DNA of 41,342 nucleotides from Allobosea sp. ASV33 (GTDB taxonomy: Bacteria; Pseudomonadota; Alphaproteobacteria; Rhizobiales; Beijerinckiaceae). The stretch covers positions 1 through 41,342 of the forward strand of contig NZ_JAELTI010000041.1 in NCBI RefSeq assembly GCF_016428755.1, in the 5' to 3' direction. The translations under genes and the position numbers were made by a program. The notes beneath the pieces were generated by a model. That model ran no database searches. It saw only the letters and a list, made by a program, of their open reading frames with translations, and was not told the DNA's origin. Shown one piece after another: positions 24,511 through 33,898 of this stretch; the first letter of the stretch is position 1, and each line of letters opens with the position of its first letter.

Positions 24511-25545
24511 TCAGGCCGCCTGCTTGCGCGGCTGGATCAGCTTGCGGTTGACCAGAACCTCGGCGATCTGCACCGCGTTCAGCGCCGCGCCCTTGCGCAG
24601 GTTGTCCGAGACGCACCAGAAGGCGAGGCCGTTCTCGACGGTCGCGTCCTCGCGGATGCGCGAGATATAGGTCGCGTCCTCGCCGGCCGCCTCATGCGGG
24701 GTGATGTAGCCGCCGGGCTCGTGCTTGTCGATCACCAGGATGCCCGGCGCGGTGCGCAGCACCTCGCGCGCCTCGTCGGCGGTAACCGGCTTCTCGCACT
24801 CGATGTTGACGCTCTCGGAATGGCCGATGAAGACCGGCACGCGCACGCAGGTCGCGGTCAGCTTGATGTTCTTGTCGAGGATCTTCTTGGTCTCGACCAT
24901 CATCTTCCACTCTTCCTTGGTGAAGCCGTCTTCCATGAAGACGTCGATCTGCGGGATGAGGTTGAAGGAGATGCGCTTCGGGAACTTCTTGGTGGTCACC
25001 TCACCGGCCGAGAACACGGCGCGGGTCTGGTTGAACAATTCGTCCATACCTTCCTTGCCGGCGCCGGAGACCGACTGATAGGTCGAGACGACGACGCGCT
25101 TGATGCCGAACTTGTCGTGCAGCGGCTTCAGCGCCACGACGAGCTGCGCGGTCGAGCAGTTCGGGTTGGCGATGATGTTCATCTTGGTGAAGCCGGCAGC
25201 GGCGGCGGCGTTCACCTCGGGCACGATCAGCGGCACGTCCGGGTGCATGCGGAAGGCCGAGGAGTTGTCGATGACGACGCAGCCCTGCGCGCCGATCTTC
25301 GGCGACCAGGCCTTGGAGACATCGCCGCCCGCCGACATCAGGCAGATATCGGTGTCGGAGAAGTCGTAATGCTCCAACGCCTTGCACTTCAGCGTCTTGT
25401 CGCCGAAGGAAACCTCGGTGCCGACCGAGCGGGAGGAGGCGAGCGCCACGACCTCGCCGACGGGGAAGGCGCGCTCGGCGAGAATGTCCAGCATCTCGCG
25501 GCCTACATTGCCGGTTGCTCCGACGACTGCGACCTTGAAGCTCAT
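24511..25545 (-). CDS. asd: Aspartate-semialdehyde dehydrogenase
   Basis: 344 residues. ATG 25545 is chosen because AAGGA lies 7 bases upstream and MSFKVAVVGATGNVGREML is the conserved N-terminus with the NADP-binding GATGNVG loop. ANPNCSTAQLVVAL near residue 129 carries the catalytic cysteine; SYQ-type VVVSTYQSVSGAG follows; and ESVNIECEKPV near 240 and the RHE-like GHSESVNIE region complete the active site. It converts aspartyl phosphate to the semialdehyde for lysine/diaminopimelate, threonine and methionine synthesis. Monocistronic by position. Confidence 0.97.
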   Translation of the reverse strand: MSFKVAVVGATGNVGREMLDILAERAFPVGEVVALASSRSVGTEVSFGDKTLKCKALEHYDFSDTDICLMSAGGDVSKAWSPKIGAQGCVVIDNSSAFRMHPDVPLIVPEVNAAAAAGFTKMNIIANPNCSTAQLVVALKPLHDKFGIKRVVVSTYQSVSGAGKEGMDELFNQTRAVFSAGEVTTKKFPKRISFNLIPQIDVFMEDGFTKEEWKMMVETKKILDKNIKLTATCVRVPVFIGHSESVNIECEKPVTADEAREVLRTAPGILVIDKHEPGGYITPHEAAGEDATYISRIREDATVENGLAFWCVSDNLRKGAALNAVQIAEVLVNRKLIQPRKQAA

Positions 25546-25971
25546 GATGTGATCCTTTGCGGATAAGGCGGTTCGGGTCTCCCTTTGGGGGCCGCCCCGC
25601 ACCGGTTTCGGGCGGGTTCGGCGATCTCTCCCCGCCGGGGGGAGATGGACCCGGAACCGAGGCGAAGCGTCAGCGCGACAGGCCGGTTTTCCCGGTCGTC
25701 GTTTTGGTCGTGAGTTTCGTCGTCGTCAGACGGACAGTCACAGAGCCAATCCCGAAGGGCTGAAAGCGTCGCTAGGCGGCGCAACCTTGCACCACACACC
25801 TGTCAGAACACCGGCAACGGCAAAAAGTCAATCTCCTCCTCATAGTCGCGCGCGGCGTCGCCCATTAACCGTGCTCGTTGACCTCCCGTTCACGCTGTCG
25901 GTCGATCGCCCCTGCCCGGTAACCCGACGGCGACTCCGGCGGTTCAGCCTGCCCGCCTGAGTGAGGATTGC
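25546..25971. other. 426-bp divergent intergenic region
   Basis: Between asd and the next rightward gene. It holds a palindrome at 25624-25646 (arms ATCTCTCCCC and GGGGGGAGAT). On the minus strand a TTGACT near 25833 may be a -35 for asd but lacks a good -10. No credible ORF or RNA gene was seen. Confidence 0.4.
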
Positions 25972-27105
25972 GTGGCCATCGCCTCGCGCGGGAGTGACGG
26001 GTTGCGTTTGCGTTCGAACGAGTTGATGTCGCGGCTTCGGCCGCTGCTGCTGCGGCTCCGGCATGGCTTGTCCCGCGCCGGCACGCTTTGCCGCAGCGCT
26101 TGGAGGCGCGCCGCCGCCATCGATCTCGTCCCGTCCTTGATCACCAGCGCCGACCGCATCGAGGCCGCGTTCCGCGCAGCATGCCGCATCGGCCGCCGCC
26201 TCATACCGCGCGGCGGATTTGGCCTGCCGGGCGCTCTCGCCTGGCGGGTTGCGGCAGCGCTCGTCGGCGTCAGCCTCACAGCCGCGCTGGTCACAGGCCT
26301 GTCCGGCAGCGGCGAAGGCCGGACCCAGCTCGCCAGTCTGTCATCGCCCGTCGCAGCAGCCACGACCCAGACCATGGCTGTGGGACGCAGACCGCTCCTC
26401 GGGACGTCCGAGGCCGACTGGGTGGCGATCTCCCGCCCGATCGCGATCTTCAATCTGGAGGCGCCCGAGCTCGGCCGCGAGGCGCCTGCGATCGAAGCCC
26501 GGCGCAGCCGGGAGGGAGGCCAGCGGGAGGATCTCCTGAGCTTCGGCTCCTTCGCAGGCTCCGCGCCGCATCTCTCGCTGCGTCTGAAGACGGGTGACGG
26601 CAACGCCGCCGGCACCGGCTCCTTCACCGTCGCGCTGGTTCACGCCGCTGCGCTGCGCAGCCTCGCCGTCGAGCGCGGCGGCACGCCGGCCGCGATCGAG
26701 ACCCGCTTCGGCCCGCTCGAAACCGCCGATATCGTCCTTGGCGACGGCAGCGAGAGCCGCGCCTGCCTCGCCTTCCGGACGGTCGGCCCCGATGCGCCTT
26801 TCGCGATGAGCGGCTGGTGGTGCGCCGGCGCCAAGCCCAGCGACCGCAAGCAATTGACTTGCCTGATCGACCGGCTCGACCTCGCCAATGCCGGCGCCGA
26901 GCCGGAATTGCGCGCCGCCTTCGCCCGCAGCGAACTCCGGCGCCAGCCGGGCTGCGCCACGCCGCGCCTCTCGGCGACCGGCCGCAAGACGTCCTGGCTC
27001 GACGCCGACGGCACGATGCCAGCCCTGCGGATGAAGACGGCAGCGGCCGAGCCCGCGACCGAGCCTCGTCCGCGCCGCGCCAAGAAGCCCCGCCGCAACC
27101 GCTAA
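25972..27105 (+). CDS. Uncharacterised single-span membrane protein
   Basis: 377 residues from a GTG start with GAGG 6 bases upstream. The first 90 residues are strongly basic (RSNELMSRLRPLLLRLRHGLSR, RLIPRGGFG). A membrane span at about 91-108 (AWRVAAALVGVSLTAALVTGL) is followed by a probably periplasmic domain with repeated charged/beta segments, for example FNLEAPELGREAPAIEARR and HLSLRLKTGDGNAAGTGSF. The C-terminus is Lys/Arg-rich (RPRRAKKPRRNR). Four cysteines lie in the C-terminal half. I do not recognise the family; it looks like a rhizobial conserved hypothetical. Confidence 0.75.
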   Translation: MAIASRGSDGLRLRSNELMSRLRPLLLRLRHGLSRAGTLCRSAWRRAAAIDLVPSLITSADRIEAAFRAACRIGRRLIPRGGFGLPGALAWRVAAALVGVSLTAALVTGLSGSGEGRTQLASLSSPVAAATTQTMAVGRRPLLGTSEADWVAISRPIAIFNLEAPELGREAPAIEARRSREGGQREDLLSFGSFAGSAPHLSLRLKTGDGNAAGTGSFTVALVHAAALRSLAVERGGTPAAIETRFGPLETADIVLGDGSESRACLAFRTVGPDAPFAMSGWWCAGAKPSDRKQLTCLIDRLDLANAGAEPELRAAFARSELRRQPGCATPRLSATGRKTSWLDADGTMPALRMKTAAAEPATEPRPRRAKKPRRNR

Positions 27106-27194
27106 CAAAGTTGTTAACGAGGCGGTGCTAGTCTTTGCGCCGGTTTTTCGATGCTTACATCGAGTGGATCAGTCCGCTCCCGGAGATCGCCGTC

Positions 27195-27500
27195 ATGATG
27201 TCGTTCAAGCGCGTTGCCGCCATTCTCGCCGTCGCCGTGACGGCCTCGACCGTCATGGCCGGCATCGCCGAAGCCCAGAACCGCCGCGGCCCGCTGCGCG
27301 TCACCGTGCAGAAGCGCAGTTATCTCGATCCCGGCAACGTCGTGCCCGTCGGCTCGCTGAACCGCTATGCCAGCCAGCACATGTCGGCTTCGCCGGTCTA
27401 TGCCAGCACGGGCGAGCTCTACGGCGAAGGCACCCTGCCCGGCCGCATCGGCGCGGGCACGAACCCGTTCGCGAACACCTTCGCGACACCGCGGTTCTGA
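27195..27500 (+). CDS. Small secreted protein of unknown function
   Basis: 101 residues from ATG 27195 (a second ATG follows at once), with GGAG 9 bases upstream. An N-terminal signal peptide (AAILAVAVTASTVMAGIAEA) ends near residue 27. The mature part is short and basic, QNRRGPLRVTVQKRSYLDPGNVVPVGSLNRY, with many Ser/Pro/Gly and no cysteine. It resembles small rhizobial periplasmic proteins of unknown role. A frame extending to 27135 is open but lacks a ribosome site and would bury the signal peptide. Confidence 0.75.
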   Translation: MMSFKRVAAILAVAVTASTVMAGIAEAQNRRGPLRVTVQKRSYLDPGNVVPVGSLNRYASQHMSASPVYASTGELYGEGTLPGRIGAGTNPFANTFATPRF

Positions 27501-27548
27501 CAGTCGCCTAAGGCGCTTTATTGAAGGACGCCTTATTGAAGGGCGCCT

Positions 27549-27681
27549 GTCATCCCGTGCGCGCTGCAGCGTAAAACGCTGCTGCGCAGACACGGGACCG
27601 CGTGACGAGAAGGCGCTTCTTTCTGAAGGCGGTCCCGCATCTGCGCAGCAGCACTGCGTGCCGCAGCGCGCGCGGGATGAC
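27549..27681. repeat. Composite intergenic inverted repeat, class C
   Basis: Starts GTCATCCCGTGCGCGCTGC, contains GCAGACACGGGACCGCGTGA and GGCGGTCCCG, ends CGCGGGATGAC. Close copies at 20594-20751 and 30331-30463. Sits between converging genes. Confidence 0.85.
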
Positions 27682-27729
27682 ACGCTTCATTGAGGCGCCT
27701 CTTCGCGCCCGACTTCATGCAGACGCGCC

Positions 27730-30132
27730 TTACTCCGGCAACGCCCTGAGATAACGCACCGGCCGCCCCGGCGCCGCGGCGTTCGCCGCATGCACGATCG
27801 CATTCGCGTCGATGCCGAAATGCCGGTAGAGATCGGCGACCGTGCCGGTCTGGCCGAAATGCTCGACGCCGAGCGCCTTCTGTCGGTGGCCATGGACGCT
27901 GCCGAGCCAGGCCAGCGTCGCCGGGTGCCCGTCCAGCACCGAGACGATGCCGCAATCGCGCGAGAGTTCGCCGAGCAATCGCTCGACATGGCTCGTCGCC
28001 GCATGATTGCCGCGCTGGCGCGCTCGCTCCGCCGCCTGCCAGCCGGCATTGAGCCGGTCCGCCGAGGTGATCGCGAGCAGGCCGACATCGCGCCGGTCCT
28101 CTGACAACAGCCCCACCGCCTCGATCGCCTCAGGGGCCACCGCGCCGGTATAGGCGATCACCACCGAAGCATTCGGCCCCGGCTTCCTGAGCCAATAGGC
28201 GCCGTCGATGATGGCGCGCTCCAGCTCAGGCGTCATCACCCGGCTCGGCTGCTCGACCTGACGGGTGGACAGGCGCAGATAGACCGAGCCGCCGGTCTCG
28301 TCGCGCAGCCAGGTCCGCTCGTCGGGATCGCCCTCGCCGTCGCGCTGCATGTAGTCGAACGACCAGCGCATCATCACGGCTAGCTCGTCGACGAAGGCCG
28401 GCTCGAAGGAGCAGAGCCCGTCCTGGCTCATGCCGATCAAGGGCGTCGCGATCGACTGATGCGCCCCGCCCTCCGGCGCCAGCGTGACGCCTGACGGCGT
28501 CGCCACCACCATGAAGCGCGCATCCTGGTAGCAGGCATAGTTCAGCGCATCGAGCCCGCGCGAGATGAAGGGGTCGTAGAGCGTGCCGATCGGGATCAGG
28601 CGCTCGCCGAAGATCGAATGCGAAAGGCCGAGCGCCGACAAGTTGATGAACAGGTTCATCTCGGCGATGCCGAGCTCGACATGCTGCCCCTTCGGCGAGA
28701 ATTCCCATTTCTGCATCGAGGGAATGCGCTCGTCCTTGAAGGTGTCGGCCATCGACGCCTTGGCGAAGAGCCCGCGCCGGTTCACCCAGGGCCCGAGATT
28801 GGTCGAGACGGTGACGTCCGGCGCCGTCGTCACGATGCGATCGGCCAATGGCCCGCCGGTCTTGGCGAGATCGTCCAGCACCTTGCCGAAGCCCATCTGC
28901 GTCGACATCACCGGCTGGATGCCAGCTTCGAGCTTGTCCGGCACCGGCAGTTTCGGAGCCGAGAAGCGCCGCCGCCCCTGCGAGAAGAACGGCACCTTGT
29001 CGAGAAAGGCCCGCATCTCGCCCTCAGGCAGGCCAAGGCCCTCGAACAGGTCCCATTCATGGCCGGGGCGGATGTCGTTCGCCTTGCGGAAGCCGTCGAG
29101 CTGCTCCTTGGTCATCAGCCCGGCATGGTTGTCCTTGTGCCCGGCGATCGGCAGGCCGAAGCCCTTCACCGTATAGGCGAGGAAGCAGACCGGCCGGTCA
29201 TGGTCGATCGCCTCGAAGGCTTCCAGGATTGACGGCAGGTCGTGGCCGCCGAGATTGCACATCAGCTTCGAGAGCTCGGCATCCGAGCGCTTCTCGATCA
29301 GCTTCGTCACCGGCCCCTGGTCGCCGAGGTCGTCCATCAGGCGCTTGCGCCAGGCCGCGCCGCCCTGGAAGGTCAGCGCCGAATAGAGCTGGTTCGGGCA
29401 GGAATCGATCCAGGCCTTCAGCCGCTCGCCGCCCTTCTCCTTGAAGGCGGCCTGCTGCAGCGAGCCGTATTTTAGGGTGACCACGTCCCAGCCGAAATTG
29501 CGGAACATCGTCTCGAACCGATCGTAGAGCCCCTCGCGGATGACGGCGTCGAGCGACTGGCGGTTATAGTCGATAATCCACCAGGTGTTGCGCAGGCCGT
29601 GCTTCCAGCCCTCCATCAGGGCCTCGAAGATATTGCCCTCGTCGAGCTCGGCATCGCCGATCAGCGAGACCATGCGGCCTTCCGGCCGGTCCTTCGCCCA
29701 GCCATGCGCCTTCACGTAATCCTGCGTCAGCGAGGAGAACAGCGTCTGCGCGACGCCAAGACCGACCGAGCCGGTCGAGAAATCGACATCGTCGATATCC
29801 TTGGTGCGCGAGGGGTAGCTCTGCGCGCCCTTGTAGCCGCGGAAGTTCTCGAGCTTCTCCCGCGTCTGCAGGCCCATCAGATAGTTGATGGCGTGGAAGA
29901 TCGGCGAGGCATGCGGCTTCACCGCGACCCGGTCCTGCGGCTTCAGCGCGGCCATGTAGAGCGCCGTCATGATCGTCGCGAGCGAGGCCGAGGAAGCCTG
30001 GTGCCCGCCCACCTTCATCCCGTCCTCGTTCTGGCGGATGTGGTTGGCGTTGTGGATCGTCCACGAGGCCAGCCAGAGGATTTTCTTCTCCAGCTCGGCG
30101 AGAAACGACAGGCGCGGATCTGTTGTTGTCAT
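27730..30132 (-). CDS. AceE-type (homodimeric) 2-oxoacid dehydrogenase E1 / transketolase-like
   Basis: 800 residues, similar in length to the homodimeric pyruvate dehydrogenase E1 (AceE, about 890) and to the 2-oxobutyrate dehydrogenase MdeB of Pseudomonas putida. The thiamine diphosphate/Mg motif is GDAELDEGNIFEALMEGWKHGLRNTWWIIDYN (about 162-195); the N-terminal RQNEDGMKVGGHQASSASLATIMTALYMAAL and later STGSVGLGVAQ follow AceE. The central domain has GQHVELGIAEMNLF and EGGAHQSIATPLIG near 470-560. No E2 or E3 gene is adjacent, so it either joins a complex made elsewhere or works alone. It diverges from AbgB across 429 bp. Pyruvate versus 2-oxobutyrate cannot be decided. Confidence 0.85.
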   Translation of the reverse strand: MTTTDPRLSFLAELEKKILWLASWTIHNANHIRQNEDGMKVGGHQASSASLATIMTALYMAALKPQDRVAVKPHASPIFHAINYLMGLQTREKLENFRGYKGAQSYPSRTKDIDDVDFSTGSVGLGVAQTLFSSLTQDYVKAHGWAKDRPEGRMVSLIGDAELDEGNIFEALMEGWKHGLRNTWWIIDYNRQSLDAVIREGLYDRFETMFRNFGWDVVTLKYGSLQQAAFKEKGGERLKAWIDSCPNQLYSALTFQGGAAWRKRLMDDLGDQGPVTKLIEKRSDAELSKLMCNLGGHDLPSILEAFEAIDHDRPVCFLAYTVKGFGLPIAGHKDNHAGLMTKEQLDGFRKANDIRPGHEWDLFEGLGLPEGEMRAFLDKVPFFSQGRRRFSAPKLPVPDKLEAGIQPVMSTQMGFGKVLDDLAKTGGPLADRIVTTAPDVTVSTNLGPWVNRRGLFAKASMADTFKDERIPSMQKWEFSPKGQHVELGIAEMNLFINLSALGLSHSIFGERLIPIGTLYDPFISRGLDALNYACYQDARFMVVATPSGVTLAPEGGAHQSIATPLIGMSQDGLCSFEPAFVDELAVMMRWSFDYMQRDGEGDPDERTWLRDETGGSVYLRLSTRQVEQPSRVMTPELERAIIDGAYWLRKPGPNASVVIAYTGAVAPEAIEAVGLLSEDRRDVGLLAITSADRLNAGWQAAERARQRGNHAATSHVERLLGELSRDCGIVSVLDGHPATLAWLGSVHGHRQKALGVEHFGQTGTVADLYRHFGIDANAIVHAANAAAPGRPVRYLRALPE

Positions 30133-30330
30133 GGATTTTGGCTCGAACTCCCCAGTTCAACCGATCATGCACGGAAGCACTGGCAGAACGAGCCAAATTT
30201 CTGTGCGGCGGCAGCCGGCATTGGCGGTTTCCGCTACGGTGAGCCGGCAATGCGATGGAAACCACCAATCGCCTCAAGCGGTTCCGTCGCTGGGGGAGCC
30301 GGCAAGAAGCAAGCGTATCTGAATGAAGGT
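30133..30330. other. Divergent control region with a small palindrome
   Basis: Between the E1 gene and the class C repeat at 30331. GAACT and AGTTC around CCCC (30145-30158) is a perfect 5-4-5 inverted repeat 12 bases before the E1 start, a possible regulator site. I see no clear promoter hexamers and no ORF. Confidence 0.35.
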
Positions 30331-30463
30331 GTCATTCCGTGCGCGCTGCGGCGCGCAGTGCCGCTGCGCAGACACGGGACCGTTCTCAGGAAAAGGCGCC
30401 TTCTCGTCGCGCGGTCCCGTGTCGGCGCCGCAGCGTTACACGCTGGAGCGCGCACGGGATGAC
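30331..30463. repeat. Composite intergenic inverted repeat, class C
   Basis: Starts GTCATTCCGTGCGCGCTGC, contains GCAGACACGGGACCG and CGCGGTCCCGTG, ends CACGGGATGAC. Third copy of class C, in the divergent gap upstream of abgB. Confidence 0.85.
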
Positions 30464-30561
30464 AGGCGGCTCCGAGGGCGCCCCGCTTGTGACCCCCACC
30501 GCCCCATGCCAGAACCCCGGCACGGAATCGGGCTGAACGACCCGCGCAGGAGGAAGCTTCC

Positions 30562-31983
30562 ATGAGCAACAGCAAGGATGTCTGGCGTCGGGTCGACGAC
30601 AAGGCTCCCGCCTATTTCGGGCTCTCCGATCGCATCTGGCACATGCCGGAGCTGAACTATCAGGAGGTCCGTTCGGCCGCCGAGCACCTCGCCATGCTGG
30701 AAAGCGAGGGCTTTCGCGTGACGACCGGCGTCGCGGGCATCCCGACCGCGGTCATCGGCGAGGCCGGTGAGGGCGGCCCGGTCATCGCGATCATGGGCGA
30801 GTTCGACGCCCTGCCGGGCCTGAGCCAGGAGGCCGGCAATGCGACCGAGACCCCGGTCGAAAAGGGCGGCAACGGCCATGGCTGCGGCCACAACATGCTG
30901 GGCTCGGCCTCGCTGCTCGCCGCCGCCGCGGTGAAGGACTACCTCGCCGCCAACGGCCTCAAGGGCCGCGTGCGCTATTACGGCTGCCCCGCGGAGGAAG
31001 GCGGCTCGGCCAAGGGCTTCATGGTGCGCGCCGGCGCCTTCGACGATGTCGATATCGCGCTGTGCTGGCACCCCGCCTCGTTCAACGGCGTCAATCGCGC
31101 CTTCTCGCTGGCCTGCGTCGAGATCGAGTTCACCTTCTCCGGCCGCGCCTCGCATGCCGCCGCCGCGCCGCATCTTGGCCGCTCGGCGCTCGACGCGGTC
31201 GAATTGATGCATATCGGCGTGAACTACATGCGCGAGCACATGCCATCGACCGCGCGCGTGCATTACGCGATCATCAATGCCGGCGGCATCGCCCCCAATG
31301 TTGTGCAGGCCACCGCGACGACGCGCCAGCTCATCCGCGCCGCCACGCTCAGTGAGATGTGGGAGCTCGTCGCCCGCGTGAAGAAGATCGCCGAGGGCGG
31401 CGCCCTGATGAGCGAGACCACGGTCGCGATCAAGCAGCTCTCGGGCGACGCCAATCTCGTCGGCAACCGCCCGCTGGAAGAAGCGATGCAGGCCAATCTG
31501 CTGGCGCTGGGCGGCCCCGGCTTCGACGCCGCCGACCATGCCTTCGCCGCGAAATTCCAGGAGACGCTGAGCCCGCAGGACATCGCCGCCGCCTATGGCC
31601 GCTTCGACCTGAAGCCGAAGGAGGGCGAGGCACTGAGCGACGAGATCTATCCGCTCGGCGCCGGCAACGATACCTCCGTCGGCTCGACCGATGTCGGCAC
31701 GGTGAGCTGGGTCGTCCCGACCGTGCAGTGCCGCACCGCCTGCTACGCGATCGGCACGCCCGGCCATTCCTGGCAGCTCGTCGCGCAGGGCCTCGCCCCG
31801 GCCGCGCACAAGGGCCTGGCGCTCGCGGCCAAGACCATGGCCGGCGTCGCCTCGGACGTGTTGAACGATCCCGCCCTGCTCAAGGCGGCCAAGGACGAGT
31901 TCGCCGCCTTCCGCGCCAAGAACCCCTTTGCCAACCCGATCACAGACGATGTCGAGCCGCCGCTCGACATGGCCGCTCATTGA
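30562..31983 (+). CDS. abgB: AbgB-like M20 amidohydrolase
   Basis: 473 residues, M20D peptidase family. Metal-binding HGCGHNMLG lies near residue 105, GEFDALPG near 80, PAEEGGSAKGFMVRAGAFD near 138-158, and the dimerisation domain begins with SGRASHAAAAPHLGRSALDAVEL near 195. The family member AbgB with AbgA cleaves p-aminobenzoyl-glutamate; related M20D enzymes deacylate amino acids. No abgA or abgT lies here. Start ATG 30562 follows GGAGG by 7 bases. Acetylated or acyl amino acids are plausible substrates given the amino-acid genes downstream, but this is inference. Confidence 0.9.
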   Translation: MSNSKDVWRRVDDKAPAYFGLSDRIWHMPELNYQEVRSAAEHLAMLESEGFRVTTGVAGIPTAVIGEAGEGGPVIAIMGEFDALPGLSQEAGNATETPVEKGGNGHGCGHNMLGSASLLAAAAVKDYLAANGLKGRVRYYGCPAEEGGSAKGFMVRAGAFDDVDIALCWHPASFNGVNRAFSLACVEIEFTFSGRASHAAAAPHLGRSALDAVELMHIGVNYMREHMPSTARVHYAIINAGGIAPNVVQATATTRQLIRAATLSEMWELVARVKKIAEGGALMSETTVAIKQLSGDANLVGNRPLEEAMQANLLALGGPGFDAADHAFAAKFQETLSPQDIAAAYGRFDLKPKEGEALSDEIYPLGAGNDTSVGSTDVGTVSWVVPTVQCRTACYAIGTPGHSWQLVAQGLAPAAHKGLALAAKTMAGVASDVLNDPALLKAAKDEFAAFRAKNPFANPITDDVEPPLDMAAH

Positions 31984-32067
31984 GCGGGCGGACTAGACAC
32001 AACGCAGCTTGAGAATGAGTGAGGCCTACCTCACTCATTCTGGCAGCCATCTCAGCCCAAAGCGCGG

Positions 32068-32160
32068 GTCATCCCGGACGCAGCGAAGCGGAGATCCGGG
32101 ATCCATGCCTGAACCGTTCCGGAATGGATCCCGGGTCTCCCTTCGGTCGCCCGGGATGAC
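32068..32160. repeat. Composite intergenic inverted repeat, class A
   Basis: Starts GTCATCCCGGACGC, with GGATCCAT and ATGGATCC inside, ends CGCCCGGGATGAC. Copies at 128-220 and 33899-33992. Confidence 0.8.
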
Positions 32161-32189
32161 CCGCGGGTTTCGTTTGGGAATTGGAAGGC

Positions 32190-32468
32190 TTAGCCGCCCT
32201 GCGGCCCCGACAGCTCGACGCGGATCGCCGGGCGGGTCGCCTTGAACTCGGCGACGGCAGCCGATGTGAGATCCGAAACGGAGTCGGACGCGTTCGACAT
32301 CAGCCGCAGGATGATGCGGCCCAGCCGGTCGCGCGCTTCGCTCTCCAGCTCGGCATCGATCCTGCTGTCATGTCCGATCGCGGCCCAGGCCCTGGCCTGA
32401 ACGGCTTCTGCGACGAGCAGCTCCTGGGAGTTCAGGACACCGGGAAAGCGGAAATTCGAAGTAGGCAT
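32190..32468 (-). CDS. Small protein of unknown function
   Basis: 92 residues from ATG 32468 (MPTSNFRFPGVLNSQELLVAEAVQ); an ATG at 32483 would add five residues. No ribosome site stands before either, so the start is uncertain and leaderless translation is possible. It is mostly helical (ESEARDRLGRIILRLMSN), with an A/E-rich end. No cysteine, span or signal peptide. I do not recognise the family. It lies between the abgB gene and the rightward aminotransferase and diverges from the latter. Confidence 0.6.
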   Translation of the reverse strand: MPTSNFRFPGVLNSQELLVAEAVQARAWAAIGHDSRIDAELESEARDRLGRIILRLMSNASDSVSDLTSAAVAEFKATRPAIRVELSGPQGG

Positions 32469-32624
32469 CGGCGATTCAAACATGGCTGGCCAACGGATAT
32501 AGGGCGGCCGCGGTTCCCGGCAAGGCGAAGAGAAAATCCGAGGCCGGATTGGCCACCCGCTCACCTTCGGAATTCCGTGTGACGAGCACGCTACGAACCC
32601 GACGGCGATCGAACATAAACAATC

Positions 32625-32649
32625 AGTCCAAATTGGACTTACTGTCCAA
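32625..32649. promoter_or_regulatory. Palindromic operator upstream of the rightward aminotransferase
   Basis: Three half-sites: AGTCCAA (32625-32631), TTGGACT (32633-32639) and GTCCAA (32644-32649), giving nested inverted repeats AGTCCAA-A-TTGGACT and TTGGAC-N5-GTCCAA. A TTGACC -35-like element follows at 32657-32662. The related site at 36797-36817 has the same order of words. Confidence 0.75.
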
Positions 32650-32744
32650 ATTTGCCTTGACCCGTTCCTTTCCCATCTGCACAGATGACCGTCACAGCCT
32701 TGCCGCCCCGGCGGCAAGCGACAGACCGCAAGGCGGAGGCTCGC

Positions 32745-33854
32745 GTGAAGTTCGACATTTTCCAGATGGAGCGGAACCAGACGCTCTTCGAGAACGACGT
32801 CGAGATCAACCTGACCGAGAGCGGCGTCCATCCCTGGTCGATCGAGGATATCCTGGGCGAAGAGGCCGCGCGCGACCTGCTGAAGCAGCCGCTCGGCTAT
32901 GGCTGGACCGATGGCCGGCCGGACCTGCGCGCCAACATCGCCTCGTGGTATCCGGGCGCGACCGCCGCGAACGTGCTCGTCACCAACGGCTCCTCCGAGG
33001 CGACGATGATTGCGCTGATGGCCCTGTTCGAGCCCGGCGACGCCCTGGTCTTCGCCCTGCCGAACTTCATGCAGATCGACGGGCTCGGCCGCGCGCTCGG
33101 CTTCGACATCCGCCGGCTCGAACTCTCAGGCGATAGCGACTGGCAGATCGATCCCACAGTTCTCGCCAAGGTCGCCGCCGGCGCCAAGGCGATCGCCGTC
33201 ACCAATCCCGCTAACCCCACCGGCAGCGTGCTCTCGGCCGCAAGCCGCGCCGCGCTCGTCGAGGCCGCCCGGCGTAACGACGCCTGGCTCATGGTCGACG
33301 AGATCTATCGCGGCGGCGAGATCGACGAGGCCGAGACCGAAACGCTCTGGGGCAGCTATCCCAAGGTCGTGGTGACCTCGAGCCTGTCGAAATCCCTCGC
33401 CTGCCCCGGCTTGCGCCTCGGCTGGATCGTCGCACCGGAAGCAGTCGTCGCATCGGCAGCGGAGCGGCAGGACTACACCACGATCGGCAGCGGCATCCTC
33501 AGCCAGATCCTCGCCGAGGAGGTGATGCGGCCGGAAACGCGCGGCCGCCTGCTCGCGCGCGGCCGCGATTTGCTGCGCAGCAATTCCGATCTCGTGGCGC
33601 AATGGATGGCGCAGCATAACGACTGGTCGTGGCGGCGCCCGCAGGCCGGCGGCATGGCCTTCCTGCGCTATCCGCTCGACATGCCCTCCGAAGTCTTCTC
33701 TCAGAAGCTGCGCGAGGAGGAGAGCGTCTTCGTCGTCGCCGGGAGCTGGTTTGGCATCGAGAAACACATCCGCATCGGCATCGGCGTCCCGACCGAAGTA
33801 CTGCGCGACGGGCTGGCGCGAATGGATCGGTTTCTGGCGCGGTGCAAGGGCTGA
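32745..33854 (+). CDS. Class I/II pyridoxal-phosphate aminotransferase 1
   Basis: 369 residues from GTG 32745, which has GGAGG 5 bases upstream and aligns with the start of the paralogue at 35605-36720; an ATG at 32685 is open but unsupported. PLP-binding residues: NGSSEATM near 85, NPANPTGS near 155, DEIYRGGEID near 187, and the lysine motif SSLSKSLACPGLRLGW near 220. The last arginine region is HIRIGIGVPTEVL. It is a paralogue of the leftward enzyme (matching N-termini ERNQTLFENDVEINLTESGV and ERIQSLYENTVEFNLSDSGV). Substrate unknown; amino-acid catabolism is likely from the surrounding genes. Confidence 0.93.
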   Translation: MKFDIFQMERNQTLFENDVEINLTESGVHPWSIEDILGEEAARDLLKQPLGYGWTDGRPDLRANIASWYPGATAANVLVTNGSSEATMIALMALFEPGDALVFALPNFMQIDGLGRALGFDIRRLELSGDSDWQIDPTVLAKVAAGAKAIAVTNPANPTGSVLSAASRAALVEAARRNDAWLMVDEIYRGGEIDEAETETLWGSYPKVVVTSSLSKSLACPGLRLGWIVAPEAVVASAAERQDYTTIGSGILSQILAEEVMRPETRGRLLARGRDLLRSNSDLVAQWMAQHNDWSWRRPQAGGMAFLRYPLDMPSEVFSQKLREEESVFVVAGSWFGIEKHIRIGIGVPTEVLRDGLARMDRFLARCKG

Positions 33855-33898
33855 CTGAAGAGCCCTCAGGGCATTCGACGGCACTCCGGAACCACACC

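Noticed and set aside
25624-25646. Terminator-like palindrome upstream of asd
   Set aside because: The stem is good but has no T run on either side and lies in a divergent promoter region.
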